DNA of 64,000 nucleotides from Polyangium mundeleinium (GTDB taxonomy: Bacteria; Myxococcota_A; Polyangia; Polyangiales; Polyangiaceae): positions 9,518,501-9,582,500 of the forward strand of contig NZ_JAQNDO010000001.1 of NCBI RefSeq assembly GCF_028369105.1. Direction: 5' to 3'. The notes under the pieces are model-generated. The model was given only the letters and a program-made list of their open reading frames with translations. It was not told the DNA's origin and did no database searches. This document shows, one piece after another, positions 48,488 through 57,964 of the stretch. The stretch's first letter is position 1, and each line of letters begins with the position of its first letter. The translations under genes were made by a program, and so were the position numbers.

Positions 48488-49911
48488 CAGCGCCCTTGCG
48501 GCCCTCGCGCGTCGAGCGTGGGGACTGGCAGACGCCCCTCGATCTCGCGCGGCAGGTCTCCCGCCTCGCCGCGCGGCTCGGGGCGCGCCCGTCCTCGATC
48601 CTGGAGCCCACGTGCGGCAAAGGCGCGTTCCTCACAGCGGCTGCCGAGGTCTTTCCGGACATCCCCGCCCGCGGATTCGACATCGACCCTGGCCACGTCG
48701 AGACGGCGCGCCTCGCGCTCGCGGGCTCCCCGGTCGACGTGCGCCTCGGCGATTGCTTCGAGGTCGCGTGGGAGGACGTGCTCGCGGCGATGCCGGATCC
48801 GGTGCTCGTGCTGGGCAATCCGCCGTGGGTCACGAGCGCCGATCTCGGCGCGCTCGGCTCGCGGAACTTGCCGCCGAAATCGAACTTCAAGCGGTTCCGG
48901 GGCCTCGACGCGCGAACGGGCAAGAGCAATTTCGACGTCTCGGAGTGGATCCTCCTGCGCCTGCTCGCGGCGCTCCGCGGCCGTGATTTCCGCATGGTCG
49001 TGCTCTGCAAGAGCAACGTCGCGCGGCGGGTGATGGAGCACGTCACCCACGAGGGGGTTCGGGTCTCGGGCGCGACGTACCGGATCGACGCGCGTGGCGC
49101 ATTCGACGTGGCGACGGCGGCCGTGGTGATGACGCTCGCGACGGATCCGCCGGGAGGCCCCCCGGCGCGCGGCTGGGCGGTCTTCGATTCACTCGACGCC
49201 GAAATTCCGCGGCGGACGATGGGCGTGCACGGCGGGCGCATTTACAGCGATATCGATCGACTCGAACGCACGCAGGGCCTCGAAGGCCAATGCACGCCGG
49301 CCTGGCGCTCGGGGCTCAAGCACGACTGCGCGCCGGTGATGGAGCTCGAAGCGAAGGACGGCGCGCTCGTCAATGGTCTCGGCGAGCGGGTCGACATCGA
49401 GGCGTCCGTGGTCTTTCCACTGCTCAAGGGCTCGGACGTGGCGAATGGGCGGCGCCCGGGGAGGCGCTTCGTGCTCGTGACGCAACGCGCGCTCGGCGAA
49501 GAGACGCGGACCTTGCGGGATCAGGCGCCGCGGGCATGGGCCTACCTCGTCCGGCACGAGGAAAAGTTCGACGTCCGGAAGAGCTCCATTTATCGCGACA
49601 AGCCCCCCTTCTCGGTCTTCGGAATCGGGCCGTACACGTTCGCGCCGTACAAGGTCGCGATTTGCGGCCTCTACAAGAAATTCTCCTTCTCGCTGGTCGA
49701 GCCGCACGAGGGGCGCCCGGTGGTGCTCGACGACACGTGTTATTTCCTGCCATTCGAGACCCGCGAGGAGGCCGAGGCGGCCCTCCGGGCCTTGCAGAGC
49801 GAGGCGGCGCGGGCCTTCTTCGAGGCGCGTGTCTTCTGGGAGGACAAGCGTCCCATCGGAAAGGGCCTCTTGCAGTCGATCTCGCTCGAAGCGCTCGTGC
49901 GCTCCGGCTGA
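48484..49911 (+). CDS. Adenine-type (N6) DNA methyltransferase coupled to fabZ
   Basis: 475 residues from GTG 48484, overlapping fabZ by 4 bp. Motif I is EPTCGKGAF (41-49), the acidic loop is FDIDPGHVETAR, and the catalytic motif IV is NPPW (112-115). These are the marks of gamma-class N6-adenine (or N4-cytosine) methyltransferases. The C-terminal about 300 residues probably hold target recognition. There is no restriction gene beside it, and an envelope/lipid operon is a surprising place. It may be an orphan methylase with a regulatory role, or act on another substrate such as RNA or protein. Confidence 0.75.
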   Translation: MTAPLRPSRVERGDWQTPLDLARQVSRLAARLGARPSSILEPTCGKGAFLTAAAEVFPDIPARGFDIDPGHVETARLALAGSPVDVRLGDCFEVAWEDVLAAMPDPVLVLGNPPWVTSADLGALGSRNLPPKSNFKRFRGLDARTGKSNFDVSEWILLRLLAALRGRDFRMVVLCKSNVARRVMEHVTHEGVRVSGATYRIDARGAFDVATAAVVMTLATDPPGGPPARGWAVFDSLDAEIPRRTMGVHGGRIYSDIDRLERTQGLEGQCTPAWRSGLKHDCAPVMELEAKDGALVNGLGERVDIEASVVFPLLKGSDVANGRRPGRRFVLVTQRALGEETRTLRDQAPRAWAYLVRHEEKFDVRKSSIYRDKPPFSVFGIGPYTFAPYKVAICGLYKKFSFSLVEPHEGRPVVLDDTCYFLPFETREEAEAALRALQSEAARAFFEARVFWEDKRPIGKGLLQSISLEALVRSG

Positions 49912-50065
49912 AAATCGCCGTCGCTCCGCCGACGTCACCCCACGCCGCACGCCATTGTCATGCGGGGCACGCACACGCCTGCTCTCCGCGGAGCGGACAA
50001 TGATACTATGGAAGGCTGGTCGTGAATTTCTTTGACTCCAAAACGAAACCTACGGGGATGAATCA

Positions 50066-52573
50066 ATGACCAGATCCCGAACTTACGCACACCAACCCAT
50101 GACGACGGTCCTCGGCGCGCGGCGGGGAGGGCTCGCGCTTTCCGCGCTCGTCGCGGCGCTCCTCGTGGCGGCCTGCTCCGGGGAGGGCGGCGGAAGCGGC
50201 GGCACCGGCGGCACCGGCGGCACGGGAGGCGCCGGCGGCCTCGGGGGTGCCGGCGGCGGAGCCGCTTGCCCGGCCGGGCAGGACACGTGCGGCGGGGCGT
50301 GCGTCGACCTCGACACGAACCCGCTGAACTGCGGCACCTGCGGCAACACGTGCGCGGCGGGCGAGGTTTGCTCGAACGGCGCATGCGCCCTCACCTGCGG
50401 CGGCGGCACCACGAAATGCGGCGACGCCTGCGTCGACACCAACCTCGACCCCCAAAATTGCGGCGCGTGCGCGAGCGCGTGTGCAGCGGGCGAGGTCTGC
50501 TCGCAGGGCGCGTGCTCGCTCACCTGCGCCGGCGGCACCACGAAATGTGGTGAGCTCTGCGTCGACACCACGAACGACCCGGCAAACTGCGGCGCCTGCG
50601 ACAACGTCTGTCCCGCCGGTGAGGTCTGCTCGCAAGGCGCGTGTGGGCTCACCTGCGCCGGCGGCACCACGAAATGCGGCGACGCCTGCGTCGACACCTC
50701 GAACGACCCGGCCAACTGCGGCGCTTGCGACAACACCTGTGCCGCCGGCGAGATCTGCTCGCAGGGCGCCTGCGCGCTCACCTGCGTCGGCGGCGCCACG
50801 AAATGCGGGAACGCCTGCGTCGACACCTCGAACGACCCGGCCAACTGCGGCGCTTGCGGCGCCCTTTGCGCCATGGGCGAGGTCTGCTCGCAGGGCGCCT
50901 GCGCGCTCACCTGCGCCGGCGGCGCCACGAAATGCGGAAACGCCTGCGTCGACATCTCGAACGACCCGGCCAACTGCGGCGCCTGCAACACGCTCTGCGC
51001 CATGGGCGAGGTCTGCTCGCAGGGCGCCTGCGCGCTCACCTGCGCCGGCGGCACCATGAAATGCGGCAGCGCGTGTGTCGACGCGATGAACGACCCGGCG
51101 AACTGCGGCGCCTGCGGCAATGCCTGCGCCGCCGGCGAGGTCTGCTCGCAGGGCGCCTGCGCGCTCACCTGCGCCGGCGGCACCATGAAATGCGGCAGCG
51201 CGTGTGTCGACACGAAGAACGATCCGACGAACTGCGGCGCCTGCGGCAATGCCTGCGCGGCCAGCGAGGTCTGCTCGAACGGCGCATGCGGGTTCACCTG
51301 CGCCGGCGGCACCACGGCGTGCGGCAGCGCGTGCGTCGACACGTCGAGCAACAAGGCGAACTGCGGCGCTTGCGGCAATGCGTGCTCGTCGAGCCAGGTC
51401 TGCTCGGGCGGCGCCTGCGCTTGCCTCCCCGGGGAGAACACGTGCGGCGCGAGCTGCGTGAACCTCTCCGACAACAGCCTCGCCTGCGGCGCTTGCGGCA
51501 CCACGTGCGGCGCGAACCAGGTCTGCGCGGCCGGCGTCTGCGCGAACCTCGCGAACGGCAATGGCAGGGTGGGCGGCACGTACACGGGCGTTTTCCCGCC
51601 GACGGTCGGCGTCCTGTATGCGGGCCCGACGACCGACCTCCAGACCAAGCTCGTGGCCACGGCCTCGTTCGCGTCCGTCGGCTTCGTCAACATCAACTCC
51701 ACGACGCCGACGCTGGCGCAACTGAAGGCGTACGACGCCGTCGCGGTCATGACGTACCTGTCGGTCTCGACGGCGTTCGGCGACAACCTGGCCGACTATT
51801 ACGAGCAGGGCGGCGGTGTCGTGCTCTTCGATTACGAGTCGCAGGAGACGGGCACGTATGCCCTGAAGGGTCGCTTCGCCACGCAATACACGCTCTCGAC
51901 GCCCATCGCGCCGGCCGACTTTCTCACGACGAAGGTCACGCTCGGCACCATCCTCGAGCCGGGCAGCCCGCTGCTCACGGGCGTCACGACGTTCGGCTAC
52001 CAAGGCTCATCGCCGTACCACATGCCGGCATCAGCGTTCAACAAGAACAACCCCATTGTCGTCGCGCTGTTCTCGGACGGCACGCCCGCCTTGGTCCGAG
52101 GCGTGGTGTCGAGCGGCGTCGCGACGGGGCGGCCACTGATCGAGATCAACGGCTTTGGCCTTTCGACCACGGGCAACAGCGCGATCGGCTGGGATACGAC
52201 GACCGACGCCGCGAAGCTCATCCGCAACGCGCTGTACGCGTCGATGCCGATTCCTGCGTTCACGACGGCGCAGGAGGTCAGCTTCCCGGGCCAGGCGCAT
52301 TCCACGCAGAGTGCGCCGCAGACCGTGACGTACACGAACCCGTCGGGCAACCCGCAGACGATCACGGCGCTCACGCTGAGCGGGAGCCATATCGGCGAAT
52401 TCTCGGTGACGCCGTCTTCGCCCTTGCCGGCCACGGTCCCGGCCGGAGGCACGTTCACGGCCGACGTGCGATTCACGCCCGCGGGCACAGGCCTCCGGGC
52501 CGCGACCCTCTCGGCGACCGTGACGGGCTTCTCGACCAAGGCCACGACCCTGCTCAAGGGAACGGGGATGTAA
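50066..52573 (+). CDS. Cysteine-repeat lipoprotein with ThuA-like and choice-of-anchor domains
   Basis: 835 residues. The lipobox LVAAC is near residue 37, followed by a GGTGGTGG linker and ten repeats of about 43 residues (CG-x-x-CVD-x-x-NDPANCGACG-x-x-CAAGEVCSQGAC). A globular domain (VGVLYAGPTTDLQTKLVATA, YYEQGGGVVLFDYES) resembling glutamine-amidotransferase/ThuA-type folds follows, then a C-terminal beta-sandwich (VTYTNPSGNPQTITALTLSG, TVPAGGTFTADVRFTPAGTG) of the ASH/choice-of-anchor type. GGGG lies about 8 nt before the ATG. Probably a cell-surface stalk carrying a binding head. Confidence 0.8.
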   Translation: MTRSRTYAHQPMTTVLGARRGGLALSALVAALLVAACSGEGGGSGGTGGTGGTGGAGGLGGAGGGAACPAGQDTCGGACVDLDTNPLNCGTCGNTCAAGEVCSNGACALTCGGGTTKCGDACVDTNLDPQNCGACASACAAGEVCSQGACSLTCAGGTTKCGELCVDTTNDPANCGACDNVCPAGEVCSQGACGLTCAGGTTKCGDACVDTSNDPANCGACDNTCAAGEICSQGACALTCVGGATKCGNACVDTSNDPANCGACGALCAMGEVCSQGACALTCAGGATKCGNACVDISNDPANCGACNTLCAMGEVCSQGACALTCAGGTMKCGSACVDAMNDPANCGACGNACAAGEVCSQGACALTCAGGTMKCGSACVDTKNDPTNCGACGNACAASEVCSNGACGFTCAGGTTACGSACVDTSSNKANCGACGNACSSSQVCSGGACACLPGENTCGASCVNLSDNSLACGACGTTCGANQVCAAGVCANLANGNGRVGGTYTGVFPPTVGVLYAGPTTDLQTKLVATASFASVGFVNINSTTPTLAQLKAYDAVAVMTYLSVSTAFGDNLADYYEQGGGVVLFDYESQETGTYALKGRFATQYTLSTPIAPADFLTTKVTLGTILEPGSPLLTGVTTFGYQGSSPYHMPASAFNKNNPIVVALFSDGTPALVRGVVSSGVATGRPLIEINGFGLSTTGNSAIGWDTTTDAAKLIRNALYASMPIPAFTTAQEVSFPGQAHSTQSAPQTVTYTNPSGNPQTITALTLSGSHIGEFSVTPSSPLPATVPAGGTFTADVRFTPAGTGLRAATLSATVTGFSTKATTLLKGTGM

Positions 52574-53008
52574 TCCGAGGGAGGACACGCCTCCGCGTCT
52601 CGCCGGGGTTTCATCCCGGCCCCACCCTGGACGCTTGATGCGTCGATCGCGATGCGGTCGACGCATCTCGCTCGGAGCGAGACGTGCCGCGCGCACGCCC
52701 CGATCCGCTCCCCGTCACCCCTCCCGCTTGCCGCTCCCGCTACGGATTCCGGACGCGCGGGCGCCCCCCTGCGACAACGGGCCCCCTCTGCCGAGAACAA
52801 GCGGCTCGGTACGCCTTCAACCCCGGCGTCCTGGAGCGGCAGTGTCGAGAAGCGGGGCTCCTCCCGTGAAGGCGGGCGAAGGAGCCACTTCCGCTTCCAG
52901 TTCCCCAACCCCTGATCCGGCGTAGCTCCGCGGTCTCCTCCCCCTCCGCCCAGCTCCCGGCCGAGGATTGCAGCGCGAATGCCGGGGGGACACGCCGGCT
53001 GCACGCGC
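52574..53008. other. Spacer without a recognisable gene
   Basis: Apart from the hairpin cluster I see nothing coding here. Open frames in 52635-52925 look like high-G+C artefacts without a ribosome-binding site. Confidence 0.5.
52602..52682. terminator. Cluster of three hairpins between convergent genes
   Basis: GCCGGG/CCCGGC (52602-52620), GATGCGTCGA/TCGACGCATC (52637-52667) and TCTCGCTC/GAGCGAGA (52666-52682). The last two overlap by two bases and so are alternative structures. None has a T run. Confidence 0.55.
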
Positions 53009-56000
53009 CTACGGAGGACCCTCGGCGAGGACGAGCCGCTCTGCCGAGGCGCCGGCGCGCACGCAGAGCCGCGGGAGGTCCGCGTCGGGCAGCCCCGCCA
53101 GGCTGATCGCGGCGCACCCCTGCACGTGCGCCGCCGCGACCGACTGGCGCGCGCCGAGGCCGGTGTAGAAGCCGCTCGCGTATCGCCGCGCGGCGGCGTC
53201 ACAGATCGAGCCGCTCATCCCGACGACGCAGTCGACGTGCGCCCGCAGCACCTCGATGTGGTCCTCGCTGTGGCAGGCGTTGAGGATCACCAGCCGGACC
53301 GAGGCCCCCGCCGCGCCGAACACCTTCGCGAGTGCGTCGCTCGAGACGAGCCGGGCGCGGCCCTCGCCGTGATGGAAGACCAGGCCCTGCTCCCGACCGC
53401 CGGCCGCCGGCGCGGGCTCCTCCGCGAACTCTCTGCGCGGACCGGTCCGGTGCTCGCCGGCGGCGTCCCCGCCGCCGTGGCCGCTGAAGTGGAGCACCGT
53501 CGGCTGGAGGTTGACGAGCTCGCGGAGCAGATCGTCGGGCTGCGTCGCCCAGCGCGTCACGAGCTCGAAGCGGTCCCGGAACCGGCTGCGCTCCAGCGCC
53601 TCCTGGATCGCGCGCGCCTCCTCGTCGAGCGCGATCCGGACGGTCCCCCCGGGGTTCGCGGCCAAAAACAGGATGGTGTGCCGCCGCGGCGGCTCGCGAG
53701 CCGGACGCGCGCCCGGCGCCGCCTCGGGGCCAGGGGTGGCGGTGGGCAAGGCCGCGCGCCGCGGCGGCCAGTCCAGCACGCAGACCTCGCCGTTCGCGTC
53801 GCCCGCGGCGATGCAGGCGCCGGTCGCCGCGACCGCGGTGAACGCGGCATCGCCGCGGTGCGTGAACAGGCACTCACCCGTCTCGACGTCCCACACCCTG
53901 AGCGTCCGGTCCGCGGACGCCGTGACCGCGCGGCGGCCGTCCTCGGTCACCGCGCACGCGAGCATCGGGCCGGCGCGGACCTCGAGGCCAGCGCGCACGC
54001 GCACGCTCGCCGCATCACGGGCCGTCGCTTGCTCGAGGTTGCCAGCCGCGTGCACCTCCTCGGCCCCGAGCTCGCCCCCGTCCTCGAGGTCCAGGCCCCT
54101 CGGCGTCCCGTCCCCCGCCCTCCAGATCACGCGCCGCCCGTCGGGCGAGATCGCGCACGCGGTCACCCGGTCGGCCTCGCCGTTGCCGATGGCGCGTGCG
54201 CGCGCGAGATCCCACACCTTCAGCGTGCCGTCGCCCGAGGCCGAGACCGCGTGGCGGCCGTCTCCGGTCACCACGCACGACCGGACCCAATCGGTGTGCC
54301 CCCGCAGGACGGCGAGCATGCGCCCGCTCTCGAGGTCCCAGAGCTGCAGCGTCCCGTCGAGCGACCCCGAGACGATGTGCCGGCCGTCCGGCGTCACCGC
54401 GCACACGAGCACCCAGCCCCCGTTGCCCGTCATCGTGACGAGCGTGCGCCCGCTCTCTAGATCCCAGACCCGGAGCGTCCCGTCGCGCGACCCCGACACC
54501 ACGCGCCGCCCGTCCGCGGTCACCGCGCACGCCCTCACCCAGTCCGTGTGGCCCTCGAACGTCGCAAGCACGCGGCCGCTCTCGAGGTCCCACACCTTCA
54601 GCGTCCCGTCGTACGATCCCGACACCACGCGCTGCCCGTCCGGCGTCAGCGCGCACGTCCGCACCCAGTCGGCGTGGCCCTCCAGCGTGGCGAGCTCGCA
54701 CCCGCGCTCCACGTCCCAGACCCGCAGCGTGCCGTCGTTCGACGCCGAGACCACACGCGGCCCGTCCGCCGCCGCCGCGCACGCGTTCACCTGCCCGGTG
54801 TGCCCCCGCAGGGTGGCGAGCTCGCGCCCGCTCTCCAGGTCCCAGACCTTCAGGATCCCGTCGTCTGCCCCCGACACCACGCGCCGGCCGTCCGCCATCA
54901 CCGCGCACGCGGTCACCCAGCGCGTGTGACCGACGAGCGTCCTGAGGAGCCGACCGCTGCCGAGATCCCACACCTTGAGCGTCCGGTCGAACGATGCCGA
55001 GACCACGCCCTTGCTGTCGGGCGTCACCGCGCACTTGATGACCTCGTGGGGGGAGTGGCCGACGAGGTCACGCACGAGCGCGGCGCTCCTCGGCGGGACC
55101 GCGCACCGCACGCGCAGGAACGTCGCCCCGGCCGGGACCTGCAGCCGCGTCTCGATCTTCTCCTCGGTCTGCCTCATCCGCCGCAGCCGGTTCCACAGGA
55201 GGGGCGCGAGCGCCTCCGGCGCATCCCACAACCAGCGCGACTCGCACGCCAGCGCCCGCGCCAGGTCTGCGAGGCGCTGGCAGAGCTCCGCGTCCCCGCT
55301 CGCGCGACAGCGCTCGGCGACCCGCGCCACGTCGGCCTCCGCGTCGCGCGGCCCCAGTTCGCGGCACTTCGCCTCCAGGTACCCGAGGTTCGCGGCGAGC
55401 CCTGCGGCGGCCTTCCAGTCGGCCGCCTCGACGCGGTGGATCAACCCGTGGCGCAGGGCGTAGCGGCGTGCCGCGGCACCGCCCGGCGACGGCCATGTCG
55501 CGAGCCGCTGCGCCAGCTCCCTGTGGCGCTCGCGGATCGCCTCCGCACCCAGCTCCTTCGCGACGTGCATGCGGATCGAGTCGTGGTGCAGCCGGTACTC
55601 GCCCTCGCCGTCCGGGTGCTTGGTCTCGACGAGGAGCTCGCGCGTGCCGCGCACGAACGCCTCGCGCTGCCCCGCGTCGCTCCAGCCCGCAGCGACGGCG
55701 AGCTCGTCGAGCGTGAGCGCCTCGCGCGCCGCGCACAGGATCCCCAGGCCGTGCCGGGCGATCGGATCGGCCGCGATGCGCCGCCACGACTTCGCGAGCA
55801 GCGCCGCGAGGCCGCGCGGGATGTCCAGGGCGCGGCGCGCCGCCGCCGGCAGCCCGGCCAGGTGTCTCCGCAGCGTCGCGGCGTGCTGCAGGTTGCCGCA
55901 CGCGCGCGCCGCCGCCTCCTGGACGAACCGCGCGTCGAGGTCGAGCAGCGGCGCCGCGCGCTCCCAGAACGCGCGCACCGTCACGGCGTTGTCCTCGGCC

Positions 56001-56635
56001 AGCTCCTGCTCGTCGAGATCGATCTGCAAAAGCTCGCCGTCGCGGGCCGCGAGCAGCTCCAGGTACGGGTGCTTGGGCCGGGTCGCGCACAGGAAGCTCA
56101 CGCCGCGCGGCAGGCTGTGCGGCAGGAACGCCGCGAGTGGATCGGCGGTCGCCGCGCCCGCCGGCGGATCGTACTCGTCGAGGCCGTCGATCATCACGAC
56201 CAGGCGTGCGCCGCGCGGCGCCAGCTCGCCCGCTGACACGCGCGCCAGCATCGCGGCCAGCCGCGCCGCCGGGTGCCGCCGCGTATCCACCTCCGGCTCG
56301 CGCCGATCGGGGAAGCACGCCTCGAGCTGCGCCACCAGCGAGCCGACCAGCTTCGCCGGATCGTCCCAATCGTACTCGCCCCGGCGAATGAAGTGATGCG
56401 GCACCACTTCGCCCGCCGCCTCGCGCCGCGCCAGCCACTCCGCCAGCAGCGCGCTCTTGCCCATGCCCGGGCCGCCGGTCACCACGACCCAGCGATCCGC
56501 GCGATGACGCTCATCCGCGCCGAGGAGCCGATCGAGCCGGCCCAGCAGCGCGGCGCGGCCGACGAAGCCCTCGTGCCGCTGCCGCTCGATGCGGTAGATG
56601 CTGTCGTCGAAGGATTCCCCCGGCATCCGGACCAT
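53009..56635 (-). CDS. STAND NTPase - WD40 propeller - CHAT caspase-like protease
   Basis: 1208 residues. The NTPase has Walker A GGPGMGKS (54-61) and Walker B RLVVMIDGLDEYD (144-156), with an Arg-containing sensor CATRPKHP. A helical region follows to about 520. About ten WD40 repeats come next (520-960), seven of them nearly identical (for example GHTDWVRACAVTADGRRVVS, DGTLRVWDLESGR), and then two or three degenerate ones. The C-terminal CHAT domain holds the His-Cys dyad: His1053 in TVLHFSGHGGG and Cys1121 in LVILNACHSE. The layout is that of a bacterial NLR-like switch: the propeller senses, the NTPase oligomerises, the protease cuts. The start could also be 56626. No signal peptide. Substrate and trigger unknown. 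Confidence 0.88.
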   Translation of the reverse strand: MVRMPGESFDDSIYRIERQRHEGFVGRAALLGRLDRLLGADERHRADRWVVVTGGPGMGKSALLAEWLARREAAGEVVPHHFIRRGEYDWDDPAKLVGSLVAQLEACFPDRREPEVDTRRHPAARLAAMLARVSAGELAPRGARLVVMIDGLDEYDPPAGAATADPLAAFLPHSLPRGVSFLCATRPKHPYLELLAARDGELLQIDLDEQELAEDNAVTVRAFWERAAPLLDLDARFVQEAAARACGNLQHAATLRRHLAGLPAAARRALDIPRGLAALLAKSWRRIAADPIARHGLGILCAAREALTLDELAVAAGWSDAGQREAFVRGTRELLVETKHPDGEGEYRLHHDSIRMHVAKELGAEAIRERHRELAQRLATWPSPGGAAARRYALRHGLIHRVEAADWKAAAGLAANLGYLEAKCRELGPRDAEADVARVAERCRASGDAELCQRLADLARALACESRWLWDAPEALAPLLWNRLRRMRQTEEKIETRLQVPAGATFLRVRCAVPPRSAALVRDLVGHSPHEVIKCAVTPDSKGVVSASFDRTLKVWDLGSGRLLRTLVGHTRWVTACAVMADGRRVVSGADDGILKVWDLESGRELATLRGHTGQVNACAAAADGPRVVSASNDGTLRVWDVERGCELATLEGHADWVRTCALTPDGQRVVSGSYDGTLKVWDLESGRVLATFEGHTDWVRACAVTADGRRVVSGSRDGTLRVWDLESGRTLVTMTGNGGWVLVCAVTPDGRHIVSGSLDGTLQLWDLESGRMLAVLRGHTDWVRSCVVTGDGRHAVSASGDGTLKVWDLARARAIGNGEADRVTACAISPDGRRVIWRAGDGTPRGLDLEDGGELGAEEVHAAGNLEQATARDAASVRVRAGLEVRAGPMLACAVTEDGRRAVTASADRTLRVWDVETGECLFTHRGDAAFTAVAATGACIAAGDANGEVCVLDWPPRRAALPTATPGPEAAPGARPAREPPRRHTILFLAANPGGTVRIALDEEARAIQEALERSRFRDRFELVTRWATQPDDLLRELVNLQPTVLHFSGHGGGDAAGEHRTGPRREFAEEPAPAAGGREQGLVFHHGEGRARLVSSDALAKVFGAAGASVRLVILNACHSEDHIEVLRAHVDCVVGMSGSICDAAARRYASGFYTGLGARQSVAAAHVQGCAAISLAGLPDADLPRLCVRAGASAERLVLAEGPP

Positions 56636-57382
56636 TGCCTATCGTAACGGATCACCGGCGCCTCGGGCAAACAACCCCATCGGCGCTGGCAAAGGGCGCG
56701 GGACGTTCACCAATAAGGCGCCCATCCTCGTTGTCCCGGCCGGTGCGCGTCTGTTCGGGCTTGCGCGTGTCGACCCTGCGTTTGCCCGATGCGCAAGCTC
56801 CATTCAATTCGCCGCGCGCGTCGGGCAAACCATCCAGGCGGACGCTGAGCCGATCGAGGAGAACGATCTCGAAGAGGACAGCGACGAGGACAGCGACGAC
56901 GACGACGACAGCGACGTCGCCGAAGGTAGCGACGCTCTCGTGCCGTGGGGAGAGCCGCTGACGATGGGGGGGCCGAGTCCCGGCACGAACGTCATCGTGC
57001 GGCCGCGTTTTCTACTGAAGGTTGCTCGTGCGGAATGGTCGGAGGTCGAGCCCGAGGAGGAAACCGGGCTCAAGCTCGTTTCGACCGACGGCCGACATGA
57101 ACTGACGATTGATGTTCTCGTCTTCATGAACGACCCGGCGCGGGCGGAGCAACGGCTCGCGAACACATTCGAGACCCTCTTGGCGTCCGCTCAGTCCCTT
57201 GGGGAATGCAAGGTCCTCGAAACGCACTTCGAGGAAGAGCTCGGGCCGACGAACGAAGCGGGCTTCACGCTCGACTTCGGAGGCACGGTGGTGAGCCGGC
57301 GTCTCTTCTCTCCACCGAGCTGTTCGAGCTCACGGGAACGGGGGGCGCGCGCGCGGCGGGGCCGTACGCCGGCCCCGCATGA
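56598..57382 (+). pseudogene. Hypothetical protein with acidic linker, probably frameshifted near its end
   Basis: The frame from ATG 56598 overlaps the 5' end of the CHAT gene on the other strand, and the true start is uncertain. It reads through an Asp/Glu tract (DLEEDSDEDSDDDDDSDVAE) into a globular-looking part (RPRFLLKVARAEWSEVEPEE, LTIDVLVFMNDPARAEQRLA). After VVSRRL (57300-57307) this frame becomes Ser/Arg-rich nonsense to 57407. The frame one base back from 57308 gives a natural-looking end (STELFELTGTGGARAAGPYA, stop 57380-57382). A single indel around 57300-57310, or a sequencing error, would explain this. No family recognised. Confidence 0.45.
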
Positions 57383-57399
57383 CGTTCCCGCTCCCGCTT

Positions 57400-57960
57400 C
57401 CGGGTGAGCTCCCGGGGCCAGCAGCACATCCCCGGAGGGACACGCGCACCCCTCTTGGAGGACCCGCTCGACCCTCCCCAACGACCGTCCCATCCCCCTG
57501 AACAACGCTCTCGTCCCTTTTCGAGAACAGCGCCCTCCCTCTTCGAGAGGCTCTCGCCTCCCTCGGAGGACGCTCTCGTCCCTCCGCTTGAAAGCTGACG
57601 ATCCTCTCCGAGACCCTCCCGACCGCCGTCGGAGACCCCCTCGTCCCTTCCGGGACAGGGTTCTCCTTCACCGCGAGGACACGCGCGACCCTCTTGCAGG
57701 AGGGTATCGTCCTTCCCCGGAGGCCCTGTCCTTCCTCCCCGGGACACCTGCACCCCTTCCGGAGGGGGGTCTCCTCCCCCGCGAGGACGCTCCCAACCCT
57801 CTTGCAGGAGGGTCTCACCCCTCTTGCAGGAGGGTCTTCCCCTCCCGGAAGACACTCGCCTCTGTCTCTGGAGACCGTCTCACCCCTCCCGGAGACGGTC
57901 TCACCTCCCCCGGCGAAGGGTCCTGCGAAGGAGTCGTCCCCCTGCGCCCCCACCTCGATC
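57400..57960. repeat. Pyrimidine-rich field of degenerate palindromic repeats
   Basis: About 560 bp, strongly C+T-rich on the plus strand. ACCCTCTTGCAGGAGGGT occurs three times (near 57690, 57795 and 57815), and related forms abound (GGAGACCGTCTCACC, TCCCGGAGACGGTCTC, TCCCGGGACA, TCCGGAGGGGGT). Open frames through it on both strands are low-complexity and not convincing as proteins. It lies between the ends of two converging genes. Confidence 0.7.
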
Positions 57961-57964
57961 TCCC

